A stretch of DNA of 64,000 bases from Lysobacter oculi. GTDB lineage: Bacteria; Pseudomonadota; Gammaproteobacteria; Xanthomonadales; Xanthomonadaceae. Made by a program: the position numbers and the translations under genes. Shown piece after piece: positions 10,693 through 18,795 of the stretch (positions within the stretch are counted from its first letter, which is position 1; each line of letters starts with the position of its first letter). Under the pieces are notes generated by a model that was not told the origin of the DNA, did not search any database, and was given only the letters and a program-made list of their open reading frames with translations. Location: contig NZ_CP029556.1 of assembly GCF_003293695.1 (NCBI RefSeq), positions 134,001 to 198,000 of the forward strand, read 5' to 3'.

Positions 10693-11661
10693 TTGGAAAC
10701 GAGTGAAGCACGCAGCCAGGCATGGAGCCGCTACTGGGCGACGGGCGCCGAACATTCCTGCGCCGGCAGCTTCAGCCTGACCGGTGCCGGTGCGCTTGCG
10801 GATTTCTGGCGAGGCACGTTCGCAGGCTGCGGACCTGATGCGTGCATCGTGGATCTGGGAACCGGCAATGCGGGATTGTTGAAACTCGCCTGGGACCTGC
10901 TGCCCGCGGGACATGCAGCCCGCCTGTTCGGCATCGACCTGTCACGACCGGCGCCGGGCTGGATCGATGAAGGCGTGCATGGCGACCGCATCCGCATCAT
11001 CGGTGAAACGCCGATGGAAGCCACGGGCTTGCCTGGCGCGAGCGTCGATCTGCTGGTGAGCCAGTTCGGGATCGAATACGCGAAACGTGGCCGCGTGCAG
11101 GCCGAATGCCTGCGATTGCTCGACGAGACCGGGCGGATCGCCTTCGTCATCCACCATGCGGATTCGGTCATCACGCATGTGGCGCGCGAAGAGGTCGAGG
11201 CGATCGCGTTCCTGCTGGCGGACGACGGATTGCTCGCCGCTGCATCGGCGTTGTTGCCACATATGGCGGATGCAAAGGCCGGCCAGGCCGCGACGTCCGC
11301 GGCGTTCCAGGCCCGCGACCGCTTCAACCACATGCTCGAACAAGGCGGACGGATGGCCCAGGCCTCTTCCTCCCCCGAATTGCTGACCCAGGCGGCGGCA
11401 GGCATCCGCCAGTTCCTGTCGGTGGTCGAGCGCGGCAATCTGGTCTCCCTCCAGCGACAGCTCGATGCCTATCGCGGGGAATTGCGGCTGGCCAGTACGC
11501 GCAGTGCTGAACAGGTTGCTTGTGCGATGGATGCAGACCAGCTTGCGGATTTCATGCAGCCCTTCCGCGATGCGGGCATGACGGTCGCGGCTACGGCCCT
11601 GCGTGAATCAGGTCAGCTCATCGGCTGGGCTGTCGAAGGCGGCTATACCGCTTCGTCATGA
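10693..11661 (+). CDS. Putative class I SAM-dependent methyltransferase
   Basis: A 322-residue soluble protein. Residues about 50-66 contain VDLGTGNAG, the glycine-rich SAM-binding motif I, followed by an acidic strand end (FGIDLS) and a later VDLLVSQFGIEYA resembling motif IV. The C-terminal half is helical and unlike a known subfamily. The likely start is TTG at 10693 with GGGG 7 bases upstream. The gene follows the receptor terminator directly and runs into the aspartyl-hydroxylase gene from the other side with a single-base gap. The methyl acceptor is unknown; the locus suggests a peptide or other compound handled by the receptors (inference). Confidence 0.75.
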   Translation: METSEARSQAWSRYWATGAEHSCAGSFSLTGAGALADFWRGTFAGCGPDACIVDLGTGNAGLLKLAWDLLPAGHAARLFGIDLSRPAPGWIDEGVHGDRIRIIGETPMEATGLPGASVDLLVSQFGIEYAKRGRVQAECLRLLDETGRIAFVIHHADSVITHVAREEVEAIAFLLADDGLLAAASALLPHMADAKAGQAATSAAFQARDRFNHMLEQGGRMAQASSSPELLTQAAAGIRQFLSVVERGNLVSLQRQLDAYRGELRLASTRSAEQVACAMDADQLADFMQPFRDAGMTVAATALRESGQLIGWAVEGGYTASS

Positions 11662-11662
11662 T

Positions 11663-12949
11663 CTAGAGCTCGCCCATCTCCGAAGCGCCGCCGTAGAACT
11701 CGACGAGGCCTTCCACCGTGCGCGTGACCAGCTCGCGTTCGAGCGGGCTCAGCATCGGGTGCCAGATGTCGAAGATCATCACCACACGCTGACGGTCCGA
11801 GCCGTTCCAGGCTTCATGCAGGATGGTGTCGTCGAATATCAGCAGTTCGCCTTCCTTCCACAGGCGCGTTTCGTCGCCGACCCGGAATGCGCAGTTGTCC
11901 GGCACGATCAGCGGCAGGTGCACGGTCAGGCGGGCATTGGTCGCGCCGTTGTGCGGCGGGATGTGCACGCCGGGATCCAGTCGCGAGAAGAACACCGCAG
12001 GCGCGCGCGAACGGATGCGTGGCAGGGGCGCCTTCTCGACCACTTCCGCCGTCACCGGACATGCGGCGCAATGGGCGTCGATGCGTTCGCCATGCTTCCA
12101 CAGGAAGTAGGCGCTCCAGGCGGCCTCGCCATCGAGCCCCGCGAACTGCCCGCTGCTGTCGCCCGCACGGGTCTGCACATAGGGGATGAAGCCGCTGCCA
12201 TCCGCGCCCATCACCGCGCGCAGTTCGCGTCGTATGTCGTCGGTGGCGGCTTCGATCGCCGGTGCCCAGTCGAGCTGCGTGCGGTCGAAGTAGGGAATGG
12301 CCGGCAGGCGCGGAATGGGGAGGAAGAGGGGATTGGCGGTGACGAACTCACGCTGTCCGGTGACGATGTCGAGTGCATGGCGGAAGCGTTCGAGATGGGT
12401 TTCCGACTCACCCTGCATGGCGTCGGAGAGCCGGGCCGTCAGCTGCTCGCGCAACTCCGAGAGATTGTGGGTGACGATGCCGCGGGCATGGTTGACCAGG
12501 CCCTCCATCTGCGGTGATTCACGCAATTGGCTGGGCATAGAGCGCACGGCCTCGGTCCAGCAAAGGGAGGCTTCGCGGGCCCGTCCGAGCGACTCCAGCA
12601 ATTGCGCCTTCTCCACGCGCGCGCCCCAGGCGGCGTTGTCGTGACGGATGGCCTCGTCCAGCGAGGCGAGGGCGGCATCGGTGTCACCGCGATGGCGGGC
12701 CACGCGCGCCAGCAGCATGTGGGTCGGCGCAAAACGTGGGGCGTGTACCAGCGCATCACGCAGCAGGGCTTCGCCATCGTCCCATTGGTTCTGCTGCATC
12801 AGCAGGTCCGCCAGGCGGGTGGCGGCATAGGCGTTGGCGGGTTCGAGCTTCAATGCCTGGCGGAGCAGGGAAAAGGCGCTGAGCAGGCTGCCCTGCGCGA
12901 TGCAGTGTTCGGCTTCGCCGATGAGTTGTTCGACCTGCTGCATGGGCAT
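11663..12949 (-). CDS. TPR protein with aspartyl/asparaginyl beta-hydroxylase domain
   Basis: A 428-residue protein. Residues about 1-140 are four tetratricopeptide-like repeats (for example YAATRLADLLMQQNQWDDGE). The C-terminal half is an aspartyl/asparaginyl beta-hydroxylase fold, a 2-oxoglutarate/iron dioxygenase type: HIPPHNG (H329, H333), FDDTILHEAWN (H378) and RVVMIFDIWHP (R388, H397) supply the expected metal and 2-oxoglutarate ligands. There is no signal peptide, so it acts in the cytosol. Family members hydroxylate Asp or Asn in peptides or proteins. It sits between two TonB-dependent receptors and converges on a methyltransferase gene, so it may modify a peptide or protein linked to them (inference). 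The start may be ATG 12949 or 12943. Confidence 0.88.
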   Translation of the reverse strand: MPMQQVEQLIGEAEHCIAQGSLLSAFSLLRQALKLEPANAYAATRLADLLMQQNQWDDGEALLRDALVHAPRFAPTHMLLARVARHRGDTDAALASLDEAIRHDNAAWGARVEKAQLLESLGRAREASLCWTEAVRSMPSQLRESPQMEGLVNHARGIVTHNLSELREQLTARLSDAMQGESETHLERFRHALDIVTGQREFVTANPLFLPIPRLPAIPYFDRTQLDWAPAIEAATDDIRRELRAVMGADGSGFIPYVQTRAGDSSGQFAGLDGEAAWSAYFLWKHGERIDAHCAACPVTAEVVEKAPLPRIRSRAPAVFFSRLDPGVHIPPHNGATNARLTVHLPLIVPDNCAFRVGDETRLWKEGELLIFDDTILHEAWNGSDRQRVVMIFDIWHPMLSPLERELVTRTVEGLVEFYGGASEMGEL

Positions 12950-13194
12950 ATGGGGGTGCGATGTACGGAAAGCCCATCTTCACCCACATCGACGGGATAC
13001 GGAATGGTGGCCGGAAGGCGTCAGGTCGATCGCGTCCAGAAAGAGCGGGGCCATGCAACGAGGCCATTGGAATGAGGGCGCTGGCAGCCCCCCGCAGGAT
13101 TTCGAAATGGCAGCGCCTCCCCATCAACACCCGGCAGCTGCCCAACCCGCGACGGCCGTCTAAACATTCCTAAGATGAATGCGCGATGACCAAC

Positions 13195-13223
13195 TTGTTA
13201 AGAATCTGTTGCGTACCTATAGT
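13195..13223 (+). promoter_or_regulatory. Promoter of Oar-like receptor gene
   Basis: TTGTTA (13195-13200) and TATAGT (13218-13223) are separated by exactly 17 bases. Transcription would start near 13230, giving a leader of about 98 bases before the ATG at 13328. Confidence 0.75.
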
Positions 13224-13277
13224 CGGTCAGTCCATCGCCTTGTTGCCAACGCTTCGAGTTGAAGAGGGAAGCGGCCG

Positions 13278-13307
13278 GTGGTCTCAACTGTCATTCCAGT
13301 GGTCTCA
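13278..13307 (+). repeat. 9-bp direct repeat in receptor leader
   Basis: GTGGTCTCA occurs at 13278-13286 and again at 13299-13307, 21 bases apart, about two DNA helical turns. Both lie between the predicted transcription start and the ribosome-binding site. A close copy (GTGGTCTCC) occurs early in the coding region near 13424. A regulator site is possible but unproven. Confidence 0.45.
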
Positions 13308-13327
13308 CTACTGTTCAGGAGTAAGTA

Positions 13328-16279
13328 ATGGCTTCAGTCATCAATCGCAAAGCGTTGAAGCGGAGAGCGTTGGCCGTAGCACTTGGTCTGTGCTTTGTCG
13401 GCGCTGCGCTGGCCGCCGAGACCGGTGGTCTCCGAATCGCGGTCACGGGCAACAATGGCGCGCCGCTGGTGGGTGCGACGGTCAAGGTGAGTTCGCCTTC
13501 GAGTCTTGTCAGCAAGACCGGCGTGACGTCCGCCGACGGTACGGTCAACCTCGTCGGCCTGGATCCGGCGACGAACTACACCGTTGAAGTGGTTGCGCCC
13601 GGCTACGAGAACTACAAGTCCGGCAATGTGGCGGTGGTGAGCGGCAAGAACCTGAGCGTCGGTTATGCGCTGGGTGAGAAGAGCCTGGACACGGTCGTGG
13701 TGACCGGCAAGTCACTGGCAGCCGTGGATACCACGTCGGCCACGGTCAGCACCGTGTTGACGCTGGAGCAGGTGGAAGCGCTGCCGACCGCGCGCAGCTA
13801 CCAGAGCTACCTGCAGCTGGTGCCCGGCGTGAAGCCGAGCTCGGGCGGCAACCCCTCGTCCAAGTCCGGCGTGAACTACGCGGACATCGGCGGTGCCACG
13901 GGTGCCTCCACCGACAACCTCTATTACATCGATGGCGTCAACGTCACCGATCCGCTCACCGGCACCTTCGGCGCCAACCTGAACTCCGAAATCATCCAGG
14001 AAATGCAGGTGCTCACCGGCGGCGTGCCCGCCGAGTTCGCGGGTGGCTCGGGCCTGATCTCCAAGGTCATCACCAAGTCGGGCGGCAACGAGTTCCATGG
14101 TTCCGTCAACTACTACATGCAGAACTCCAACCTGGTCGCCAAGAACAAGCATCTTGCTGCCAACGAGTTCTCCACCTACGACGCGGCCGTGACCCTGGGG
14201 GGCCCGATCGTGAAGGACAAGCTCTGGTTCTTCGCGTCCTACCAGAAGAAGAATCATGAGGAAGACGTCACCGATGCCGTGACGCAGGCCTTCATGCGGA
14301 CCGTGACGCGCGAAAGCAAGCTGGCTTTCGGCAAGCTCACCTGGCAGTTCACCCCGAACGACCGCCTAGTGGCGACGTTCTTCAATGACCCGACCACCAT
14401 CAGCGGTTCGTTGAACCCGGCCGTCGTGAACAGCCGCAGCAACATCACCCAGCAGGGTGGCGACAACTACAAGCTGGACTACACGCACGACTGGGACAAC
14501 TTCAGCGTCAGCGCCTACGCGTTCAAGCACGAAGGCGAACTGTCCACGCTGCCCTCCACGTCGGATCCGTTCAACAACGTCGCCTACCACACGGATCGCA
14601 CGCTCAAGACCGTCGCCGATCTGAACATGGGCGGCGCGGGTTCCAAGACCGTCACCAACCGTGACAACAAGGAATTCGGCCTCAACTTCGACTGGTACAT
14701 CACGTCCGGCTGGGGTGACCACACCATCCGTGCAGGTGCGCTGCGCAGCGAAGGCTCGTACACCGAGCAGATCGCCTATCTGGGTGCCGGTGCGGCGGGT
14801 GCGCGCTACACGTCGATCGGTCTCGCCGATTCGGGCACCACGATGCAGCAGTTCTTCAGCTCGGCCTATGGCTGGAGGGGCACGCGTTCGATCAACTCGA
14901 CCGACCTTGCACGTCTGCGCGCCGCGACCGGCATGACGGACGCCCAGCTGCTGGCCACCCGGTTCACCGACACCGCCGGCAACCCCGATGGCCAGGTCAA
15001 CGTGTACCGCATCCTGCAGTCGGCCAACGAAGGCCTGGCCTACACGGTGGTCAACAAGCAGAGCGCGTTCTTCATCCAGGACCAGTGGACGCTGGGTCAG
15101 TGGTCGGCCAACATCGGTGCCCGTTTCGAGCAGAACGAAATGGTCAACTCGGCCGGCGGCACGATCAACAAGTTCGATTGGGATGTCGCTCCCCGCGTGT
15201 CGCTGACCTACGACCTGGATGGCACGGGTCGCAGCAAGATCTGGGGCTTCTTCGGCCGTTACTACGATCCGATCCGCGCCGACATGGCGGACTTCGCCGG
15301 TGCGATCACCGGCCCGACGTATGACGAGCAGATCAACGTCAACGGCACCTGGTACACCTTCCGCCAGCGTGGTCCGGGCGATGCCGCCGTGGCATCCACC
15401 ACCAAGACGCCGTACACCGACGAAATCATGGTCGGCTATGCGACGACCTACGGCACGGACATCGGCTTCTCGATCGCCTTGACCGGCCGCAAGACCCGCG
15501 ACCTGCTCGAAGACTACGACCTGAGCCTGTATTCGGATCCGTCGACGCCGTGCGGCAGCGAAGGCCTTGCCTGCCCGACCTCGCCGTACTACCTGCCGTA
15601 TTCCTACTTCGGCCTGGACGGCAATGCCAACGTGAACTACGTGCTCGCCACGCTGAAGGGCGGCAAGCGTGACTACATCGGCATGGAAGTCACCCTGCAG
15701 AAGTTCAAGACCGACAACTGGCAGGCGGCTGCGAGCTATACGTTCAACGGCGCCAGCGGCAACAGCAACTCGGATGGCAACGCCGACTACCAGGGTGACT
15801 GGATCGCCCTCGATCCGCGCGCACCCAACCAGTACGGCCCGCAGCCCGGCAACATCAAGCACCAGTTCAAGGCCTGGGGTTCGTACGAATTCCCGTTCGG
15901 CTTGGAGCTGAGCGGCGTGTTCAACTGGAACAGCGGCGCGCTCTACAGCCGCACCTGGGCGACTTCCGGCCGCAACCTGCCGGAAATGGTCGAGGTCCCG
16001 TACGAGGATGGCAAGGTGGTCGACACCTGGATCGTGCCGGGTGCCGTGGGCGGCGAGAACGGTCCCGCCTACTACACGCTCGACGTCCGCGCGAAGTACA
16101 GCCGTCCGGTTGGCTTCGGCAAGGTCGAGGTGTTCCTGGACGTGTTCAACATCCTGGACAAGCAGTCGCCGACCGCAGAGATGGACCTGCTGGCCGGCAA
16201 CGGCGTGTACCAGTTCGGCCAGCCCACCGCATGGGTCCTGCCGCGCCGTGCTTACCTGGGCGTTCGTTACACCTTCTGA
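13328..16279 (+). CDS. Oar-like TonB-dependent receptor with carboxypeptidase-regulatory domain
   Basis: A 983-residue outer-membrane protein. The signal peptide (residues 1-29, cleavage near ALA) is followed by an Ig-like carboxypeptidase-regulatory domain (about 32-110, GAPLVGATVKV and a TSADGTVNLVGL turn), the TonB-box-like DTVVVTGKS, a plug (about 130-260, including YYIDGVNVTDP) and a large barrel ending YLGVRYTF. Oar-type receptors are described in myxobacteria and xanthomonads, some with roles in protein or peptide transport; the ligand is unknown. AGGAG lies 6 bases ahead of the ATG. It has its own promoter and terminator, so it is monocistronic. Together with the receptor at 8085 it flanks the two modification-type genes. 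Confidence 0.94.
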   Translation: MASVINRKALKRRALAVALGLCFVGAALAAETGGLRIAVTGNNGAPLVGATVKVSSPSSLVSKTGVTSADGTVNLVGLDPATNYTVEVVAPGYENYKSGNVAVVSGKNLSVGYALGEKSLDTVVVTGKSLAAVDTTSATVSTVLTLEQVEALPTARSYQSYLQLVPGVKPSSGGNPSSKSGVNYADIGGATGASTDNLYYIDGVNVTDPLTGTFGANLNSEIIQEMQVLTGGVPAEFAGGSGLISKVITKSGGNEFHGSVNYYMQNSNLVAKNKHLAANEFSTYDAAVTLGGPIVKDKLWFFASYQKKNHEEDVTDAVTQAFMRTVTRESKLAFGKLTWQFTPNDRLVATFFNDPTTISGSLNPAVVNSRSNITQQGGDNYKLDYTHDWDNFSVSAYAFKHEGELSTLPSTSDPFNNVAYHTDRTLKTVADLNMGGAGSKTVTNRDNKEFGLNFDWYITSGWGDHTIRAGALRSEGSYTEQIAYLGAGAAGARYTSIGLADSGTTMQQFFSSAYGWRGTRSINSTDLARLRAATGMTDAQLLATRFTDTAGNPDGQVNVYRILQSANEGLAYTVVNKQSAFFIQDQWTLGQWSANIGARFEQNEMVNSAGGTINKFDWDVAPRVSLTYDLDGTGRSKIWGFFGRYYDPIRADMADFAGAITGPTYDEQINVNGTWYTFRQRGPGDAAVASTTKTPYTDEIMVGYATTYGTDIGFSIALTGRKTRDLLEDYDLSLYSDPSTPCGSEGLACPTSPYYLPYSYFGLDGNANVNYVLATLKGGKRDYIGMEVTLQKFKTDNWQAAASYTFNGASGNSNSDGNADYQGDWIALDPRAPNQYGPQPGNIKHQFKAWGSYEFPFGLELSGVFNWNSGALYSRTWATSGRNLPEMVEVPYEDGKVVDTWIVPGAVGGENGPAYYTLDVRAKYSRPVGFGKVEVFLDVFNILDKQSPTAEMDLLAGNGVYQFGQPTAWVLPRRAYLGVRYTF

Positions 16280-16304
16280 TCGTTGTCTGATCGATGAAGC
16301 AAGG

Positions 16305-16332
16305 AGGCCGGCGGGAAACCGCCGGCCTTTCT
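16305..16332 (+). terminator. Intrinsic terminator of Oar-like receptor gene
   Basis: GGCCGGCGG (16306-16314) pairs with CCGCCGGCC (16319-16327) around a GAAA loop, followed by TTTCT. It lies 26 bases after the stop, has the same GAAA-loop design as the terminator at 10653, and an A-T pair extends the stem. Confidence 0.9.
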
Positions 16333-16849
16333 ATTGGGGGGGATGAAGTCGGCGGGCATGCTGGAGAGGTGTCGTGAAATGGGTTTCGCCGATGCATGTT
16401 GTGCGGATGGTTGGAGTGGCGCGATACGTGTTTCTGGCGTGCTGCATGAGCAGCCCAGCCCGTGTTTCGATGCCGCGTTGTCCAGCGTGCTGCCAATGAC
16501 CATCCGAAGCCCGGCAATCACAGCGCGATGCTGGAGGTCGCGGCCCTTGGTCTCATTGCGGATATGGCGGATCAATACCGAGCTAAGCAGCCGGATTCGG
16601 ATGATGTATTTCTGGCAAGCGATCATGCGATCGCCGCAATCCGAACAGGTGATGCGGCTTCATGGAAAAGGTGTTCCTGTCGTAAGCAGGGCGGCCATAC
16701 GGAATGGCGCTGCGCTTGGCCATCAAAAAATTTGTGAGAAGGCAGCAGTTAACCGCACAACTATCCAGATAGGCATGCCATTGAGTTCGCGGCTGTTGCG
16801 TTGAGCTATCTCAGGACGAGGCTGCCCTGACGGGCAGCGGCAAGACCGG
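16333..16849. other. Gene-poor stretch of atypical composition
   Basis: 517 bases between the receptor terminator and the end of the next minus-strand gene. The sequence is visibly richer in A and T than its surroundings, especially from about 16550 to 16800. Reading frames on either strand (for example 16334-16804 plus, 16267-16626 minus) lack ribosome-binding sites and recognisable domains. An 18-bp hairpin, GCTGCCC-TGAC-GGGCAGC at 16821-16838, has no T-run on either side. It may be a decayed gene or an acquired remnant; I see no identifiable element. Confidence 0.5.
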
Positions 16850-17674
16850 TCAAAGATCCTGCTGGTAACGCACGTAGGGCACGGTGCCCTCTTCCTCGCC
16901 CTTGGCGGCCGAGGGGGCGAACGGATTCTTGCCGCGCGTCACCACGTTTTCGGCACCGACGCTGAGCTGGCCGCTCCACGGGGTGCGCCAGGTCAGGCCG
17001 ACACCGAAGCCTTCCCACTTGCCGGGTTGGCCGGGGACTTCCACCACGCGGCCGAACACGCTGGCGCGGAACGCACCGGCGCCGCCGCTGATCGACAGGC
17101 CCTTGCTGTTCCATTCGTCGATGAGCTGCGGCATTTCGGTGGCCGGCATCAGGCGCGCCTTGGCGGTGGTGCCGGCGATCGAGACCACGCCGCTGCGGCC
17201 GATGTTGTATTCGGCGAAGAGGGCGAGGTCGGTCTGCTCGACGCGGTTGCGGCTGCCCGGCGTCAGCCAGGCCGGCAGGCTGTCGCGGCCCTTGCCGACA
17301 CCGACGCCGACGCGACCGCTGCGGTTGCCGATGCTGGCATTGGCACCGCGTGCGCTGATGGCGCCGAGCGAACAGTCATCGGACAGGCGATCCATGCGGT
17401 TCGGGATGCCGGTCTTGCCGTTGCAGAGCAGGGCGAGCGACTCACCCGAAGACAGGCCGAAGGCGGACTCCAGCGTATTGCTGCCGAAGCGCCAGCGGGC
17501 ACCTTCGGACTTGCCGGTGGGCTCCAGCACGAACATGCCTTCGACCTTGCCGTTGTTGCTGTTGACGACCGGGATGACAGTGACGCCCTTGCGTGCCTGC
17601 GCATACGCGGAACCGCCGCTGACGGCGAGCGTCAGCGCAGCGATCACCAGCGTTGGCAGGAGGCGAAACTTCAT
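16850..17674 (-). CDS. Exported protein of unknown function
   Basis: A 274-residue protein with a clear Sec signal peptide (MKFRLL start, hydrophobic core, cleavage after AYAQA at about residue 26). The mature part is rich in glycine, serine and alternating hydrophobic residues, and its C-terminal half (FGVGLTWRTPWSGQLSVGAE) reads like beta-strands. It has two cysteines about 17 residues apart (CNGKT and DDCSL) that could form a disulfide. I do not recognise the family. A periplasmic or outer-membrane location is likely. AGGTGA precedes the ATG, and an A/T-rich promoter lies upstream at 17740-17768. It stands alone as a transcription unit. Confidence 0.8.
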   Translation of the reverse strand: MKFRLLPTLVIAALTLAVSGGSAYAQARKGVTVIPVVNSNNGKVEGMFVLEPTGKSEGARWRFGSNTLESAFGLSSGESLALLCNGKTGIPNRMDRLSDDCSLGAISARGANASIGNRSGRVGVGVGKGRDSLPAWLTPGSRNRVEQTDLALFAEYNIGRSGVVSIAGTTAKARLMPATEMPQLIDEWNSKGLSISGGAGAFRASVFGRVVEVPGQPGKWEGFGVGLTWRTPWSGQLSVGAENVVTRGKNPFAPSAAKGEEEGTVPYVRYQQDL

Positions 17675-17739
17675 GGGTCACCTATCGACTGTCCCCGGAC
17701 CTGAAAGTTCCCGTGGGGCGGGGATTCAGAGTCGAAACC

Positions 17740-17768
17740 AGACTAGCTTATTTATGTTTATTTAACAA
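17740..17768 (-). promoter_or_regulatory. Promoter of exported-protein gene
   Basis: Read on the minus strand, TTGTTA (17768-17763) and TAGTCT (17745-17740) are 17 bases apart, with an A/T-only-like spacer. The -35 is identical to the one before the Oar-like receptor. The predicted leader is about 60 bases. Confidence 0.65.
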
Positions 17769-17805
17769 TCTGTTGGGCTCACCCATTCAGCCAGTTGGCG
17801 GCCGG

Positions 17806-18738
17806 TCACTGGAGCCGGGCCGGCGCCTCGCTGTTTGCGGGTGGTGTGGCGAACAGGGCGTCCACTTCCGCGCCATCGAAGTGATAGCGCTGGCCACAGA
17901 ATTCGCAGCGGATCTCCGCCGCGCCGTCCTGGCCGGCGGCGACCGCGGCATGCGCTTCCTCGGGGCCGAGGGTGCGCAGGACTTCGGCCACCCGCTCGCG
18001 CGAGCAGGAGCAGCCGAAGCGCAGCGGACGCTGGTCCAGCCACTGCAGGTTTTCCTGGTGGAACAGGCGATGCAGCAGGGTCATCCCGTCCACCGACTGC
18101 AGTTCGTCGGGGCCGAGGGTGGCGAAGAGCTGCTCCACGCGGTTCCAGCCATCGGCATCCCCTTCGGCGCCGGGCAGCTTCTGCAGCAGCAGGCCGGTGG
18201 CGCGTTCACCGTCGGCGGCGAGCAGCAGGCGCGTCGGCAGCTGTTCGGACTGGCGGAAGTAGCCTTCGAAGGCTTCGGCGAGCGTGGGTGAGGCCATCGG
18301 CACCAGGCCCTGGTAGCGCATCGGTTCGCCGCTGGGCGTGGGGTTTTCGATGGTGATGGCGAGCAGGGCGCCTTCGCCGAGCTGGCCGAGGTCGGCGGCT
18401 TCGGTGGCGGCCTGGCCGGGCGAAGCATCTTCATCCAGACGCACCAGGCCGCGCACGGTACGGGCGGCGGTGCTTTCAGCGAACAGGCTGCGCAGGGCGC
18501 CGGGGCCGCGCATCTGCACGGAGAGGCGGCCATCGACCTTGGTATGCGCGGTCAGCAGCGCGCTGGCGGCGATCGCCTGGCCGAGCAGGTCGCGCACGGC
18601 GTCCGGGTCGTCATTGCGGGCGATGACTTCGCGCCAGGCGTCGTCGAGGCGCACATAGGCACCGCGCACGCCGGCATCGGGCAGCAGGAAGATGTCGAGT
18701 TGGCCTTGTCCGGCCGAAACGTGGGTGGAAGTGTTCAT
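17806..18738 (-). CDS. hslO: Redox-activated chaperone Hsp33
   Basis: A 310-residue cytosolic holdase chaperone. The C-terminal zinc/redox switch is complete: GCSCS (CxC) followed about 35 residues later by CEFCGQRYHFD (CxxC). In the family these four cysteines bind zinc when reduced, and oxidation unfolds the linker and activates client binding. The N-terminal domain matches from DIFLLPDAGVRGAYVRL onward. The start is MNTSTHVS at 18738; the frame runs much further upstream but only as shadow sequence of the divergent gene. The gene faces away from mtgA across 57 bases. The region between its stop and the next downstream gene (17675-17805) contains that gene's promoter. Confidence 0.95.
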   Translation of the reverse strand: MNTSTHVSAGQGQLDIFLLPDAGVRGAYVRLDDAWREVIARNDDPDAVRDLLGQAIAASALLTAHTKVDGRLSVQMRGPGALRSLFAESTAARTVRGLVRLDEDASPGQAATEAADLGQLGEGALLAITIENPTPSGEPMRYQGLVPMASPTLAEAFEGYFRQSEQLPTRLLLAADGERATGLLLQKLPGAEGDADGWNRVEQLFATLGPDELQSVDGMTLLHRLFHQENLQWLDQRPLRFGCSCSRERVAEVLRTLGPEEAHAAVAAGQDGAAEIRCEFCGQRYHFDGAEVDALFATPPANSEAPARLQ

Positions 18739-18783
18739 CGGGCTCTCGTGGGCATCGGGGCGGCGATGCGCGGGAATCTCCCG

Positions 18784-18789
18784 GATAAT
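18784..18789 (+). promoter_or_regulatory. -10-like element of mtgA, leaderless geometry
   Basis: GATAAT ends 6 bases before the mtgA ATG. A small inverted repeat, CGGGA-ATC-TCCCG (18771-18783), lies immediately ahead. No good -35 is visible. Confidence 0.5.
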
Positions 18790-18795
18790 GCCGCC

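Larger units (their letters stand above)
12950..13327. other. Intergenic region ahead of the Oar-like receptor
   Basis: These 378 bases separate two divergent genes. The right half holds a good promoter (13195-13223), an untranslated leader of roughly 100 bases with a repeated 9-mer, and the ribosome-binding site AGGAG (13317-13321). The left half holds no convincing promoter for the hydroxylase gene. A 70-codon reading frame at 12961-13173 has arginine-rich shadow-like content and I do not call it. Confidence 0.6.

Noticed and set aside
12961..13173. A 70-codon plus-strand frame in front of the Oar-like receptor, considered as a peptide precursor
   Set aside because: No ribosome-binding site, arginine- and proline-rich shadow-like content and no leader/core pattern.
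13186..13587. A 133-codon frame overlapping the Oar-like receptor start
   Set aside because: It overlaps the promoter and the first 260 bases of the receptor in another frame and has no ribosome-binding site.
16334..16804. A 156-codon frame in the gene-poor stretch
   Set aside because: No Shine-Dalgarno, no domain, unusual residue use; the region is described as non-coding instead.
16821..16838. Hairpin GCTGCCC-TGAC-GGGCAGC as a terminator of the exported-protein gene
   Set aside because: No T-run follows it on the minus strand, so it does not meet the definition of an intrinsic terminator.
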